From NCBI RefSeq assembly GCF_004342265.1, contig NZ_SMCS01000011.1:18504-82503 (forward strand): a stretch of 64,000 nucleotides of DNA, given 5' to 3'. The translations under genes and the position numbers were made by a program. The notes beneath the pieces were generated by a model, which searched no databases, was not told the origin of the DNA, and was given only the letters and a program-made list of their open reading frames with translations. Below are positions 55,611 to 64,000 of the stretch, piece by piece. Source of the stretch: Luteibacter rhizovicinus. GTDB taxonomy: Bacteria > Pseudomonadota > Gammaproteobacteria > Xanthomonadales > Rhodanobacteraceae. The stretch's first letter is position 1. Every line of letters starts with the position of its first letter.

Positions 55611-56248
55611 CCGAACGACCGCTCGCCATCCTGGGCGGCACGTTCGACCCGGTTCATCACGGCCATCTGCGCGCTGCCTGGGAGGCCGCCGAGCAACTGG
55701 ACGCCGAAGTCCGTCTGGTGCCCGCCCACGTTCCCCCGCATCGCCCGCCGCCCATCGCCACCGCCGCGCATCGCGTGGCCTTGTTGCGCGCCGCACTGGC
55801 CGGGCAGGACAGGCTGGGGCTGGATACCCGCGAACTCGACCGGCAAGGGCCGTCGTATACGGTCGATACGCTGGCCGCGCTCCGCGAGGAAATCGGTCCG
55901 TCCCGGCCGCTGGTGCTGCTGGTGGGAACCGACGCGTTCGCCCATCTTCCTTCGTGGAACCGCTGGCGCGAATTGTTCGAGCTGGCCCATATCGGTGTGC
56001 TGACGCGGCCGGGCTCGGCTCCCACGCTGCACTGGGACCTGGCGACCGAGGTCGCGAAACGCCGCGCCTGTACGGTTCAGGGGCCGGCTGGCGATGTGAT
56101 CGATATCGCCATTACCCCTCTCGACATTGCCGCTACGGCGATCCGCGATGCGTTCGCGGCGGGGAAAGAGCCGCGGTATTTGCTGCCCGGGGTGTTTTTC
56201 GAGGAGGAGGGCCTGTTGGCGCCTTACCGCAAGGCCACCGGCCCCTGA
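55607..56248 (+). CDS. nadD: Nicotinate-nucleotide adenylyltransferase
   Basis: Joins ATP and nicotinate mononucleotide to make deamido-NAD. The 213-residue protein has the nucleotidyltransferase motif LGGTFDPVHHGHLR (HxGH), VLLVGTDAFAHLPSWNRWRE and the C-terminal DIAATAIRDAFAAGKEPRYL that corresponds to the ISSTxIR motif. ATG 55607 overlaps the holA stop. A REP-like palindrome and a new promoter follow. Confidence 0.96.
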   Translation: MTERPLAILGGTFDPVHHGHLRAAWEAAEQLDAEVRLVPAHVPPHRPPPIATAAHRVALLRAALAGQDRLGLDTRELDRQGPSYTVDTLAALREEIGPSRPLVLLVGTDAFAHLPSWNRWRELFELAHIGVLTRPGSAPTLHWDLATEVAKRRACTVQGPAGDVIDIAITPLDIAATAIRDAFAAGKEPRYLLPGVFFEEEGLLAPYRKATGP

Positions 56249-56258
56249 ATCCCTCCCG

Positions 56259-56280
56259 TGGGAGTGCGCAGCCGCGCTCC
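56259..56280. repeat. REP-like palindrome after nadD
   Basis: GTGGGAGTGCGCAGCCGCGC followed by TCCC is an imperfect member of the GTGGGAGC palindrome family, 11 bases after the nadD stop. Confidence 0.5.
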
Positions 56281-56315
56281 CGAAGAACGCAGGCTTCGGC
56301 CGGTGTGTAGTGGCC

Positions 56316-56347
56316 TTGACCTTACCCGGGGCGGCGGGCGCTATACT
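56316..56347 (+). promoter_or_regulatory. Predicted promoter of the rsfS-rlmH-maf group
   Basis: A near-consensus -10 box TATACT (56342-56347) lies 43 bases before the rsfS start, with TTGACC at 56316-56321. The 20-base spacer is longer than the ideal 17, so the -35 assignment is weak while the -10 is good. Confidence 0.5.
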
Positions 56348-56390
56348 CCCCCTACCGCGGCAACCTGCCGCTGCCTAAGGGTTTTACCAC

Positions 56391-56783
56391 TTGAGTTCCA
56401 CGTCACAACGTAAGGCGAAGTCCGCAGCCCTCAATGAGCTTCTGCGCAAGCGCGTCATCGATGCCCTTGAGGAACTGAAAGCAAAGGACGTCCGGGAAAT
56501 CGACGTTCGCGGCAAAACCTCCATCGCCGATATCCTCTTCATTGCTTCGGGCACGTCCGCCCGGCACGTGAAGTCCATCGCCGATGAAGTCATCAAGTTC
56601 GCCAAGGAAGCCGGCGTCATGCCGATCGGCGTGGAAGGGCAGACCGAAGCCGAGTGGGTGCTGGTCGACCTGGGCGACATCATCGTCCACGTGATGATGC
56701 CGCGTATCCGCGAGTTCTACGGCCTCGAGCGCCTGTGGACCGTCGGCGACGACGGTTACGAAGCCGCCAACGCCACTGTCTGA
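56391..56783 (+). CDS. rsfS: Ribosomal silencing factor RsfS
   Basis: A 130-residue protein of the RsfS/Iojap family. It binds ribosomal protein L14 and blocks subunit joining when nutrients are scarce. Conserved text: RGKTSIADILFIASGTSARH, then MPIGVEGQTEAEWVLVDLGD and VHVMMPRIREFYGLERLW. No ATG would retain the N-terminal helix; TTG 56391 with AAGG ten bases upstream is the best start. rlmH follows after 3 bases. Confidence 0.94.
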   Translation: MSSTSQRKAKSAALNELLRKRVIDALEELKAKDVREIDVRGKTSIADILFIASGTSARHVKSIADEVIKFAKEAGVMPIGVEGQTEAEWVLVDLGDIIVHVMMPRIREFYGLERLWTVGDDGYEAANATV

Positions 56784-56786
56784 TCC

Positions 56787-57257
56787 ATGCGCGCGCGCCT
56801 GATCGCCGTGGGCGAGCGCATGCCCGCCTGGGTCGCGGAAGGCTTCGCCGAGTACCGCAAGCGGCTTTCGCATGAACTGCCGCTCGAACTCACGGAGATC
56901 AAGCCCGGCACGCGCGGCAAGGGTCGCGACGACGCACGGGCGACGCTCGACGAAGGCGCCGCTATCCTGGCGACGCTTCCCCGCGATATCCATGTCGTCG
57001 CGCTCGACGGGCGCGGCCGTACCTGGTCGAGCGAGGACCTGGCACGCCAGTTGGAACAATGGCGCATGTCCGGTCGCGATATCGCCTTTCTCATTGGCGG
57101 CCCCGACGGACACGCGCCCGACGTCCTGGCGCGCGCCGATCAGAGCTGGTCGCTGGGACCGTTGACGCTGCCGCACATGCTGGTCCGCCTCGTGCTGGCC
57201 GAGCAGCTCTACCGCGCCACGACGCTGCTGGCCGGTCATCCCTATCACCGCGCCTGA
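56787..57257 (+). CDS. rlmH: 23S rRNA (pseudouridine-1915 N3)-methyltransferase
   Basis: A 156-residue SPOUT-class methyltransferase (E. coli 155 residues) acting on assembled 70S ribosomes. The SAM-binding trefoil knot shows as [16 protein letters not shown] and [20 protein letters not shown]. It lies directly after rsfS, as in most proteobacteria. Confidence 0.97.
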   Translation: MRARLIAVGERMPAWVAEGFAEYRKRLSHELPLELTEIKPGTRGKGRDDARATLDEGAAILATLPRDIHVVALDGRGRTWSSEDLARQLEQWRMSGRDIAFLIGGPDGHAPDVLARADQSWSLGPLTLPHMLVRLVLAEQLYRATTLLAGHPYHRA

Positions 57258-57267
57258 AGGTTCCGAC

Positions 57268-57825
57268 ATGTTCTATCTTGCCTCGCAGTCGCCGCGTCGC
57301 CGCCAACTGCTGGAGCAGATCGGCATCGATCACCGGACGCTGGATGTCGACGTCGAGGAAGTCCGGGCAGCCGGCGAGTCGCCCGACGACTACGTTTCGC
57401 GCGTAGCCCGGGACAAAGCCCGGGCCGGCTTTGCCCTCGTTCGGAACGAGGCCGGCGCCATCGTGCTGGGCGCCGATACCGAAGTCGTGCTGGACGACGA
57501 AGTGTTCGGCAAGCCGGCCGTGGAAGCGGACGCCATCGCGATGCTCCGGCGCCTGTCCGGCCGGGAGCACCGCGTGCTGTCGGTGGTGTGGGCCGTTGCG
57601 GGCTCGGGTGAGACGACCACGCGCTCGATATCGCTCGTGCGCTTCGCTCCGCTGACCGATGACGCCATCGCTGCCTATGTCGCCACGGGCGAATGCTTTG
57701 GTAAGGCTGGCGCCTACGCGATCCAGGGCAGGGCGGCTGCGTTCATTGAAAATCTGACTGGCAGCTATTCGGGCGTCATGGGTCTGCCGCTGTTCGAAAC
57801 GGCCCGCCTCCTGGCAGATCGTTAA
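57268..57825 (+). CDS. Maf-family nucleoside triphosphate pyrophosphatase (dTTP/UTP type)
   Basis: A 185-residue Maf protein that hydrolyses non-canonical or excess nucleotides. Motifs: [20 protein letters not shown] at the N-terminus, [19 protein letters not shown] with the catalytic Asp, and [20 protein letters not shown] typical of the YhdE subgroup. It lies 10 bases after rlmH and precedes rng, the same pairing as E. coli yhdE-rng. Confidence 0.93.
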   Translation: MFYLASQSPRRRQLLEQIGIDHRTLDVDVEEVRAAGESPDDYVSRVARDKARAGFALVRNEAGAIVLGADTEVVLDDEVFGKPAVEADAIAMLRRLSGREHRVLSVVWAVAGSGETTTRSISLVRFAPLTDDAIAAYVATGECFGKAGAYAIQGRAAAFIENLTGSYSGVMGLPLFETARLLADR

Positions 57826-57987
57826 AGTCATGCTGCACGTCATTTCGGCGAAGTTCGCCGATGTTGAGTCCGAAAGGAACCCCGGGGCCGCCATTCGGTC
57901 CAACCGTTCGTTCCCCACTTTTCACCACCGTCGACAGGTCGGCGAGCCACGGGCTATAAAGTCCTACATTGCAGGGGAAGGATACCG

Positions 57988-59472
57988 GTGAGCGAGGAAA
58001 TTCTGATCAATGTCACGCCGCGTGAGACGCGTGTGGCCGTCGTCGAAAATGGCATGCTTCAGGAAGTCCATGTTGAGCGCGCTTCAAAGCGCGGCTATGT
58101 GGGCAACGTCTACAAAGGTCGTGTGCAGCGGGTCATGCCGGGCATGCAGGCCGTCTTCGTCGAGATAGGGTTGGAGCGCGCGGCGTTCCTGCATGCCTCG
58201 GACATCGTGCGCGCACCGCTACCGCCAACGGCGGAGCATCCGGAAGGCAGTGCGCCCTCCGGCCCCGTTCCTTCCATCAGCGAGCTGGTGCATGAAGGTC
58301 AGGAAATCGTCGTCCAGGTCGTGAAGGACCCGATCGGCAGCAAGGGGGCGCGCCTCTCCAGCCATCTTTCCATTCCGTCGCGCTATCTGGTGCTGCTGCC
58401 GCATTCGCGCACGCTGGGTGTGTCCGTGCGCATCGAGGAGGAGACCGAACGCCAGCGGCTGAAGGACATCATCACGCCGTTGATCGGCGAGAACCCGCTG
58501 GGTTACATCGTGCGCACCAACGCCGAAGGCCAGTCGGAGGAATCGCTTGCGTTCGACGTGACTTACCTCGGCAAGGTCTGGCGCGTGGTGCAGGAGAACA
58601 TCGTCAAGGCGAAAGTCGGCGAACGCGTGTACGAGGAACTGTCGCTGCCATTGCGTTCGTTGCGCGACTCGCTGAACGACGGCATCGAGAAAGTGCGGGT
58701 CGATTCACGGGAAACCTACGAGAAAGTCGTCAAATTCGTGCATAAGTTCATGCCGGTGCTTTCCGACCGTATCGAACATTACGCAGGCGAGCGTCCGATC
58801 TTCGATCTCTACGGTGTAGAGGACGAAATTCAGCGCGCGCTGCGCAAGGAGGTGCCGCTGAAGTCGGGCGGCTATCTGATCGTCGACCAGACCGAAGCGA
58901 TGACGACCATCGACGTCAACACCGGCGGTTACCTCGGTAGCCGCAATCTGGAAGAAACCGTCTACCGGACCAACCTGGAGGCGGCTCAGTCGGCCGCGCG
59001 GCAGCTTCGTCTGCGCAACCTCGGCGGCATCATCATCATCGACTTCATCGACATGATCGACGACGAGCACAAGCGCCAGGTACTGCGCATGCTGGAGAAA
59101 GGGCTGGTAAAAGACCACGCCAAGACAACCGTTTATCCGATGTCCGCGTTAGGACTGGTCGAGATGACCCGTAAACGCACGACCGAAAGTCTCGAACGGC
59201 AGTTGTGCGAGCCCTGTCCGGCCTGCAGCGGCCGGGGCACGCTGAAGACGGCGGAAACCGTCATCTATGAGATTTTTCGCGAGATTACGCGGGCCGTCCG
59301 GCAGTTCAATGCACAGAAGCTGCTCGTCATGGCCAGCCCCAAAGTCGTCGGACGCATTCTGGAAGAGGAATCGACGGCAGTGGCCGAGCTTGAAGAATTC
59401 ATTGCCAAAAGCATCCGTTTCCAGGCGGAAGAGCATTACTCGCAGGAACAATTCGATGTCGTTCTACTCTGA
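57988..59472 (+). CDS. rng: Ribonuclease G
   Basis: A 494-residue endoribonuclease (E. coli 489) that matures the 5' end of 16S rRNA and degrades mRNAs. It has an S1 domain (VGNVYKGRVQRVMPGMQAVF), the 5'-sensor region, catalytic aspartates in MTTIDVNTGGYLG and IIIDFIDMIDDEHKRQVL, and the zinc-link CEPCPACSGRG. The short C-terminus without a degradosome scaffold distinguishes it from RNase E. GTG 57988 follows AGGGGAAGGA. Confidence 0.97.
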   Translation: MSEEILINVTPRETRVAVVENGMLQEVHVERASKRGYVGNVYKGRVQRVMPGMQAVFVEIGLERAAFLHASDIVRAPLPPTAEHPEGSAPSGPVPSISELVHEGQEIVVQVVKDPIGSKGARLSSHLSIPSRYLVLLPHSRTLGVSVRIEEETERQRLKDIITPLIGENPLGYIVRTNAEGQSEESLAFDVTYLGKVWRVVQENIVKAKVGERVYEELSLPLRSLRDSLNDGIEKVRVDSRETYEKVVKFVHKFMPVLSDRIEHYAGERPIFDLYGVEDEIQRALRKEVPLKSGGYLIVDQTEAMTTIDVNTGGYLGSRNLEETVYRTNLEAAQSAARQLRLRNLGGIIIIDFIDMIDDEHKRQVLRMLEKGLVKDHAKTTVYPMSALGLVEMTRKRTTESLERQLCEPCPACSGRGTLKTAETVIYEIFREITRAVRQFNAQKLLVMASPKVVGRILEEESTAVAELEEFIAKSIRFQAEEHYSQEQFDVVLL

Positions 59473-59505
59473 TACCGGCGGCTCGCGCCACCGGAACGCG
59501 ACCCG

Positions 59506-62500
59506 GTGACGCCTGTCTGGCGCCATCGCCTGCGACGCCTGCGCTTCTTCCTCATCGGTCTGGTGGCGAGCGTGTTGGTCGCGCTCGGGCTGGTCATGGC
59601 GCTCGGCCAGTTGCTGTTACCGCTGGCCGCGCGTTATCCCGACCGCATCGCGGCGCTGCTTAGCGAGAAACTGCAACGTCCGGTGACTTTCGCGTCGCTG
59701 GAGGGTTTCTGGCGGCCGTCTGGCCCGTTGTTCGTCATGCGCGACGTCACGGTGGCACCGACCGAGGGCGGCGAGCCGCTGCATTTGCCGCGCGCTGAGA
59801 TGAAGCTCGATTTCGGCGGCCTGATCCTGCCGTCGCGGCACCTGCTCAATCTGCGGCTGAGCGATCTGCGTCTGGCCCTCCGTCGCGATGTCGACGGACG
59901 CTGGAGCATCGAAGGCTTCGGCGCGGGCGGCGGCACGCAAAAAGTATCGCTGGGGAATCTCTCGGCGGATCTGTGGCTGAACAATCTGCGCCTGGATATC
60001 ACCGACGGTCGCGACGGCAAGGTTTACGAACTGATCGCCGACCAGCTTCGCGTGAGCAAGCAGGGTCACGCCATTCGCCTCGGCGCGATACTCAGACGCA
60101 ACAATGTCTCCGGCGTGTTGCGCGCATCGGGCGCGTTCGCCGAGGATGGCTCCAGCGGACGGGTGTACTTCAGCGGCAAGGACATCGACTTCGCCGCGCT
60201 GACTGGCGACGTCGTCGTGAACGATTATGCGCTGGCCGGCGGCCGCGGCAGTTTCGAACTGTGGCTGGACTGGCGCGATGCGCACGTGGTGCGCAACGTG
60301 ACGCGCATCGATATGGATCAGTTCGCTATCCGCGGTCCCGCACGCACGGTGGCTGTCGCGGGTCTGCACGGGCTGATCGATTTCCATCGCACGGCGGATG
60401 GTCAGCGTATCGACTGGGCCGGCAACGACGGCAGCGATCTTGCCGTGTCGCTGAACACGCATGCCGACAATTCGGAGGGAACACTGGTGGCCCGGTCGCT
60501 CGACCTTACGCCGCTGCTGCCCTGGGCCGGCGTCCTGCCGCAGATATCGCCCGCACTGGCCCGCTGGCTGGGCGAGGGCAAACCGCGTGGCCGTCTGGAC
60601 GATGTGCGTGCCGAATGGGATTCGCAGGATGGCGTGCGAATTGCCCAGGCAAAGTTCTCCGGCCTCGGTATCGACATGGTCGGCAAGCTCCCCGGCATTT
60701 CGCATCTGGACGGCGAGATAGTCGGCGATCGCGAGGCGCTGACCCTGCACCTGCCCACGCAGGCGACGACACTCGATTTCTCCGACGTGTTCCGCAAGTC
60801 GTTCGCAATGTCGTCGCTGGGTGGCGATATCGCGGCATGGCAGGACGACGATGGCTGGCATATCGGCGTCGATCCGCTGGATTTTCGCGGTGACGGCTTC
60901 GGCGGGCAGGCGCGTGGCGAGATCACGTTGTTGGCCAACGATGGCGGCCCGTTCCTCGACATGTATGTCGCGCTCGGCCGTGGCGACGTACCGTCGGCCA
61001 AACTTTTCTGGCCCATACATTCGATGTCCGAGGGCACAATGCACTGGCTCGACCGGGGACTGGTATCGGGCACCATCGAGAGCGCCGATGCGCTGGTGCG
61101 CGGCAACCTGCGCGATTGGCCGTTCCGCAATAACGAAGGCCGCTTCGAAGGGCGCGCGGTCATCGACGACATGGTGCTCGATTACGGCACGGGCTGGCCG
61201 AAGGCCGAGGGCGTGACGGCGGCGGCCAGTTTCGTCAACAACGGCATGTTTATCGACGCGTCCGAAGGGCATTCGCTGGGCAATGCCGTCAGTCGCGCCA
61301 CGGCGGCGATTCCCGATTTCGCCGATGGCGTGCTCGACCTCAACGTGAGCGGCTCGGGCACCGGCGGCAGTTTTCTGGATTTCGTAAAGCAGAGTCCTGT
61401 CGGCAGCAACAGCGCGGATGCGATCGGCAAGATGAAGCTCGGCGGCACCGGCGACTTCGGTTTCAGATTGCTGATGCCGTTGAAGGACACAAAGGATTTC
61501 ACGCTCGACGGCAAGGCGTCGATCAAGGACGCCGATCTCGTCGCCGACGAATGGAAGCTGAAGCTCGACAAGATCACAGGTCCGATGGTGTTCGACGGCA
61601 AGGGCCTGAAAGCGGGGCCGTTGAAGACGGCGTTCCGTGGTCAGCCGGCGCAGCTGGACCTGTCGATCGCCGGCGCGACCGCCGATCCGAACAAGATCAT
61701 TTCGGCATCGCTCACGGGTGCCTTCACGGTCGGCGAGCTGGTTTCCGGTTACGACAATCTCGCGTGGCTGAACGATATCGCCAAGGGCCGCGGTACGTTC
61801 GCGGTGGGTTTCGACATTACGCGTGGCGCGCCGAACACGGATGCAACGCAGGCGCTGCGGATCGACTCGGATCTTCGCGGCGTGGAACTGACGATGCCGG
61901 TGCCTGTGAAGAAGGCGGCGAACGTCGCTACGCCGCTCAGCGTCCGCGTCGGGCTTCCTGTCGATGGCGCACGTCTGGACCTGGCGCTGGGCGATGTCGT
62001 TCGCGGACGTCTCCGGCTGCCGAAAGACAAGGAACCGCTTGCCGCCGCGTTCAACCTCGGCAGCGCCGTGCCTGCCGTGATGCCCGCGAAGGGATATCTC
62101 ATCGGCGGGCATACGCCGAAACTCGATGTTTCCGGCTGGGTGCAATACGTCGTGGGCGCATCCACGGCGGGTAGCGACAGCCCGGGCCTGACCGGTCTCG
62201 ACATTCAGGCCGATGCGGGCGAAGTCTTCGGTCAGCACTTCACCAACATGCATCTCACGGCCGCGCCAGGGCCGGAGCAACTTCAGATCCGCGTCGATAG
62301 CGACGGTCTCGTCGGCGAGCTTCGCGTACCGAACGAAGACCTCAGGCGTCGCGGCATTACCGCGCGGCTGGATCGTCTGTACTGGGCATCCACCGACGAC
62401 GATGCGGCTGCGAAAGCCAAGATCGCGGCGGCTTCCGCAGTGGCCCCGGCGCCCCCGGTGGCGAAGACGGCGGATAAATCGCAGGCGGCGCAGAACAGCG

Positions 62501-63354
62501 TGGCCAGCGTGAATCCGGCCAGCTTGCCGCCGCTGCATCTGCAGATCAGCGATATGCGCCTGGGCAATGCGAAACTCGGCGAGGCGCGGCTGGAAACCTG
62601 GCCCACCGACGAGGGCATGCATATCGACCAGTTGCGTGCGCAGTCGAAGAACGTGCAGATCACGGCGGGCGGCGACTGGAACGGCAACGAGACGCGCAGC
62701 CAGACCCATCTGAAGATGGACTTCGCCAGCGAGGACGTCGCGCGCATGCTCGATGCGCTGGGATTCGCGGGCATCTTCGAAGGCGGGCGTACCGAAGCGC
62801 GACTCGACGCCACATGGCCCGGCGGCCCCTCCGAGCTGGCGTTGGCGAACATGGACGGCACGCTGCGTGTCGACGTGAGCAAGGGACGCATTCTGGAAGT
62901 GCAGCCCGGCGTAGGCAGGCTATTCGGCCTGATTTCCGTGACGGACTTGCCGCGACGTCTGTCGCTCGACTTCGGCGATGTCGTGGGCAAGGGTTTCGGT
63001 TTCGACTCGATCACCGGCGACTTCCGTTTCGCCGGTGGCAATGCCACGACGAACAATCTCGTCATTCGCGGTCCGGCCGCGGAGATTTCCATCACGGGCC
63101 GTACGGGACTGAAAGAGCGCGATTACGATCAGCAGGTCTTTGTCGTTCCCCATCTCGGAAACAGCCTGCCGGTGTTCGGTGCGATCGCCGGTGGTCCCGT
63201 GGGTGCCGCTGCGGGTCTCGCCGTGCAGGGCATCCTTGGCCGGGGACTCAACAAGGCGGCGCGCAAGCACTACCACGTGACCGGCACGTGGGATAAACCC
63301 GTGTTCACACCTGTGGATAAGGGGCAGTCGGTTCTGGACGCATCGGATCTTTAA
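59506..63354 (+). CDS. yhdP: YhdP-family AsmA-like envelope lipid transport protein
   Basis: A 1282-residue protein with one N-terminal transmembrane helix (FFLIGLVASVLVALGLVMAL) and a very long repeating beta-rich periplasmic part typical of YhdP and other AsmA-like bridge proteins. C-terminal features are LGFAGIFEGGRTEARLDATW and GRLFGLISVTDLPRRLSLDF. Such proteins carry phospholipids from the inner to the outer membrane. GTG 59506, 33 bases after rng; the rng-yhdP order is conserved in gammaproteobacteria. Confidence 0.95.
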   Translation: MTPVWRHRLRRLRFFLIGLVASVLVALGLVMALGQLLLPLAARYPDRIAALLSEKLQRPVTFASLEGFWRPSGPLFVMRDVTVAPTEGGEPLHLPRAEMKLDFGGLILPSRHLLNLRLSDLRLALRRDVDGRWSIEGFGAGGGTQKVSLGNLSADLWLNNLRLDITDGRDGKVYELIADQLRVSKQGHAIRLGAILRRNNVSGVLRASGAFAEDGSSGRVYFSGKDIDFAALTGDVVVNDYALAGGRGSFELWLDWRDAHVVRNVTRIDMDQFAIRGPARTVAVAGLHGLIDFHRTADGQRIDWAGNDGSDLAVSLNTHADNSEGTLVARSLDLTPLLPWAGVLPQISPALARWLGEGKPRGRLDDVRAEWDSQDGVRIAQAKFSGLGIDMVGKLPGISHLDGEIVGDREALTLHLPTQATTLDFSDVFRKSFAMSSLGGDIAAWQDDDGWHIGVDPLDFRGDGFGGQARGEITLLANDGGPFLDMYVALGRGDVPSAKLFWPIHSMSEGTMHWLDRGLVSGTIESADALVRGNLRDWPFRNNEGRFEGRAVIDDMVLDYGTGWPKAEGVTAAASFVNNGMFIDASEGHSLGNAVSRATAAIPDFADGVLDLNVSGSGTGGSFLDFVKQSPVGSNSADAIGKMKLGGTGDFGFRLLMPLKDTKDFTLDGKASIKDADLVADEWKLKLDKITGPMVFDGKGLKAGPLKTAFRGQPAQLDLSIAGATADPNKIISASLTGAFTVGELVSGYDNLAWLNDIAKGRGTFAVGFDITRGAPNTDATQALRIDSDLRGVELTMPVPVKKAANVATPLSVRVGLPVDGARLDLALGDVVRGRLRLPKDKEPLAAAFNLGSAVPAVMPAKGYLIGGHTPKLDVSGWVQYVVGASTAGSDSPGLTGLDIQADAGEVFGQHFTNMHLTAAPGPEQLQIRVDSDGLVGELRVPNEDLRRRGITARLDRLYWASTDDDAAAKAKIAAASAVAPAPPVAKTADKSQAAQNSVASVNPASLPPLHLQISDMRLGNAKLGEARLETWPTDEGMHIDQLRAQSKNVQITAGGDWNGNETRSQTHLKMDFASEDVARMLDALGFAGIFEGGRTEARLDATWPGGPSELALANMDGTLRVDVSKGRILEVQPGVGRLFGLISVTDLPRRLSLDFGDVVGKGFGFDSITGDFRFAGGNATTNNLVIRGPAAEISITGRTGLKERDYDQQVFVVPHLGNSLPVFGAIAGGPVGAAAGLAVQGILGRGLNKAARKHYHVTGTWDKPVFTPVDKGQSVLDASDL

Positions 63355-63361
63355 GCTTCCC

Positions 63362-63859
63362 ATGCAAACACTGACCTATCTGCAAGGCTATCCCGAACGC
63401 CTGCTCACGCAGGTGCGTTCGCTGATCGAGACGAATCAGCTGGGCGACTATCTCGATCGCAGGTATCCGGGGCGCCACGAGGTGCAGAGCGACAAAGCAC
63501 TGTATGCCTATGTGGCCGAGCGCAAGCAGGCGTATCTGCGTAACGCGCCCAGCATCGACAAAGTGCTGTACGACGCGAAGCTCGACGTAGTGCATCGCAC
63601 GCTCGGCCTGCATACGGCGGTGTCGCGCATCCACGGTGGACGACTAAAAGCGAAGAAGGAAATCCGTGTCGCGTCGGTGTTCCGCGAAGCGGCACCGGAG
63701 TTCCTTGAAATGATCGTCGTGCACGAACTGGCGCATCTGAAGGAGCTGGACCATAACAAAGCCTTCTACCAGCTGTGCGAGCACATGTTGCCGGACTATC
63801 ACCAGATCGAGCTTGATCTGCGGTTATTCCTGACGTGGCGGTCGCGGCGGGAAGCTTGA
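63362..63859 (+). CDS. YgjP-like metal-dependent hydrolase (WLM/SprT-like)
   Basis: A 165-residue protein with the zinc motif HELAHLKELDHNKAFY (HExxH plus downstream His), typical of the YgjP/M48-like family. The N-terminal half (YLQGYPERLLTQVRSLIETN) is helical. E. coli YgjP has been linked to UTP hydrolysis rather than proteolysis, so the activity is open. It starts 7 bases after yhdP and probably ends the operon. Confidence 0.88.
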   Translation: MQTLTYLQGYPERLLTQVRSLIETNQLGDYLDRRYPGRHEVQSDKALYAYVAERKQAYLRNAPSIDKVLYDAKLDVVHRTLGLHTAVSRIHGGRLKAKKEIRVASVFREAAPEFLEMIVVHELAHLKELDHNKAFYQLCEHMLPDYHQIELDLRLFLTWRSRREA

Positions 63860-63903
63860 GAGCGCAGCCGTTCGCGTTCGGCGAAAACCGACTGTTCGGC
63901 TGC

Positions 63904-63971
63904 GGATTCCGGCGTACGTGTATGGACCCAGGACATAGGTAACAGGTGTGCCAGGACATGGGTTACACCTT
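63904..63971. mobile_element. Probable insertion-sequence end inserted in a REP-type palindrome
   Basis: GGATTCCGGCGTACG (63904-63918) is the left half of the palindrome ATTCCGGCGTACGCCGGAAT, whose right half is missing. Instead TGTATGGACC follows, then two tandem 23-base units: CCAGGACATAGGTAACAGG (63928) and CCAGGACATGGGTTACACC (63951). Repeated GGACATRGGTWAC ends of this kind are, from memory, typical of IS481-type elements; the transposase would lie beyond the right edge. Confidence 0.5.
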
Positions 63972-64000
63972 GGCCGGGCTTTTTCCCGCCGAGGTGCCGT

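Noticed and set aside
59617..62709. A 1030-codon open frame on the minus strand inside yhdP
   Set aside because: Antisense shadow of a gene with clear family features; composition is Arg/Gln/His-rich.

Overview
The window is a piece of a GC-rich gammaproteobacterial chromosome. Gene order and protein content point to the Xanthomonadales, most likely Rhodanobacteraceae (Luteibacter/Dyella-like). The reasons are the leuS-lptE-holA-nadD-rsfS-rlmH and maf-rng-yhdP blocks, several TonB receptors, an OmpA with thrombospondin type-3 repeats, split pqiA genes and many REP-like palindromes between genes. No gene was assigned by database search; every call rests on motifs and context read from the sequence.

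Layout. 1-2013 is a nearly complete fadH, cut by the left edge. 2264-6472 is the most unusual locus: a sigma-54-type promoter, a glycine-rich exported protein, an intra-operon hairpin, a small exported QN-motif protein, a stand-alone exported C39 cysteine peptidase, a second exported protein with a double-glycine motif, and an outer-membrane barrel with an N-terminal coiled coil. This closely parallels the Pseudomonas Fap functional-amyloid machinery (FapD = C39 peptidase, FapF = coiled-coil/barrel pore), but with a different, glycine-rich main subunit. 6639-16201 holds an outer-membrane barrel, a TerC-family membrane protein behind a yybP-ykoY-type Mn riboswitch, prpD, ompA, a TonB receptor, a DUF3574 lipoprotein and an NCS2-like permease. 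16252-24494 holds gloA, a rhomboid protease, rapA, fetAB and an LTA-synthase-like sulfatase.

24928-31323 is an RND efflux operon (TolC-like, adaptor, pump) downstream of an orphan OmpR-type regulator. 31450-35330 is an iron operon (PiuA-like receptor, PiuC oxygenase, Sel1 protein) with a Fur box. 35458-42663 holds M13 and M14 peptidases, a DUF502 protein, a Dps with a lysine-rich tail, a beta-propeller protein and a DUF4442 protein. 42852-45657 holds a small membrane protein, a thioesterase, an FNR-type regulator and two divergent universal-stress genes sharing an FNR box. 45719-50272 is cnoX and the pqiAABC lipid-transport operon. 51265-63859 is the housekeeping block leuS to ygjP.

The intergenic DNA is also informative. 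A 197-bp element with perfect 29-bp terminal inverted repeats occurs at 17756 and 50827, and an inverted relative lies at 50338. Differences between copies fall on both arms of the same base pairs, so the hairpins are preserved. The two full copies are each preceded by a 148-bp REPIN-like pair of palindromes. Decayed pieces lie at 24614 and 30592. The right edge carries what looks like the end of an insertion sequence that has interrupted one of these palindromes. I saw no rRNA, tRNA, CRISPR array or prophage.
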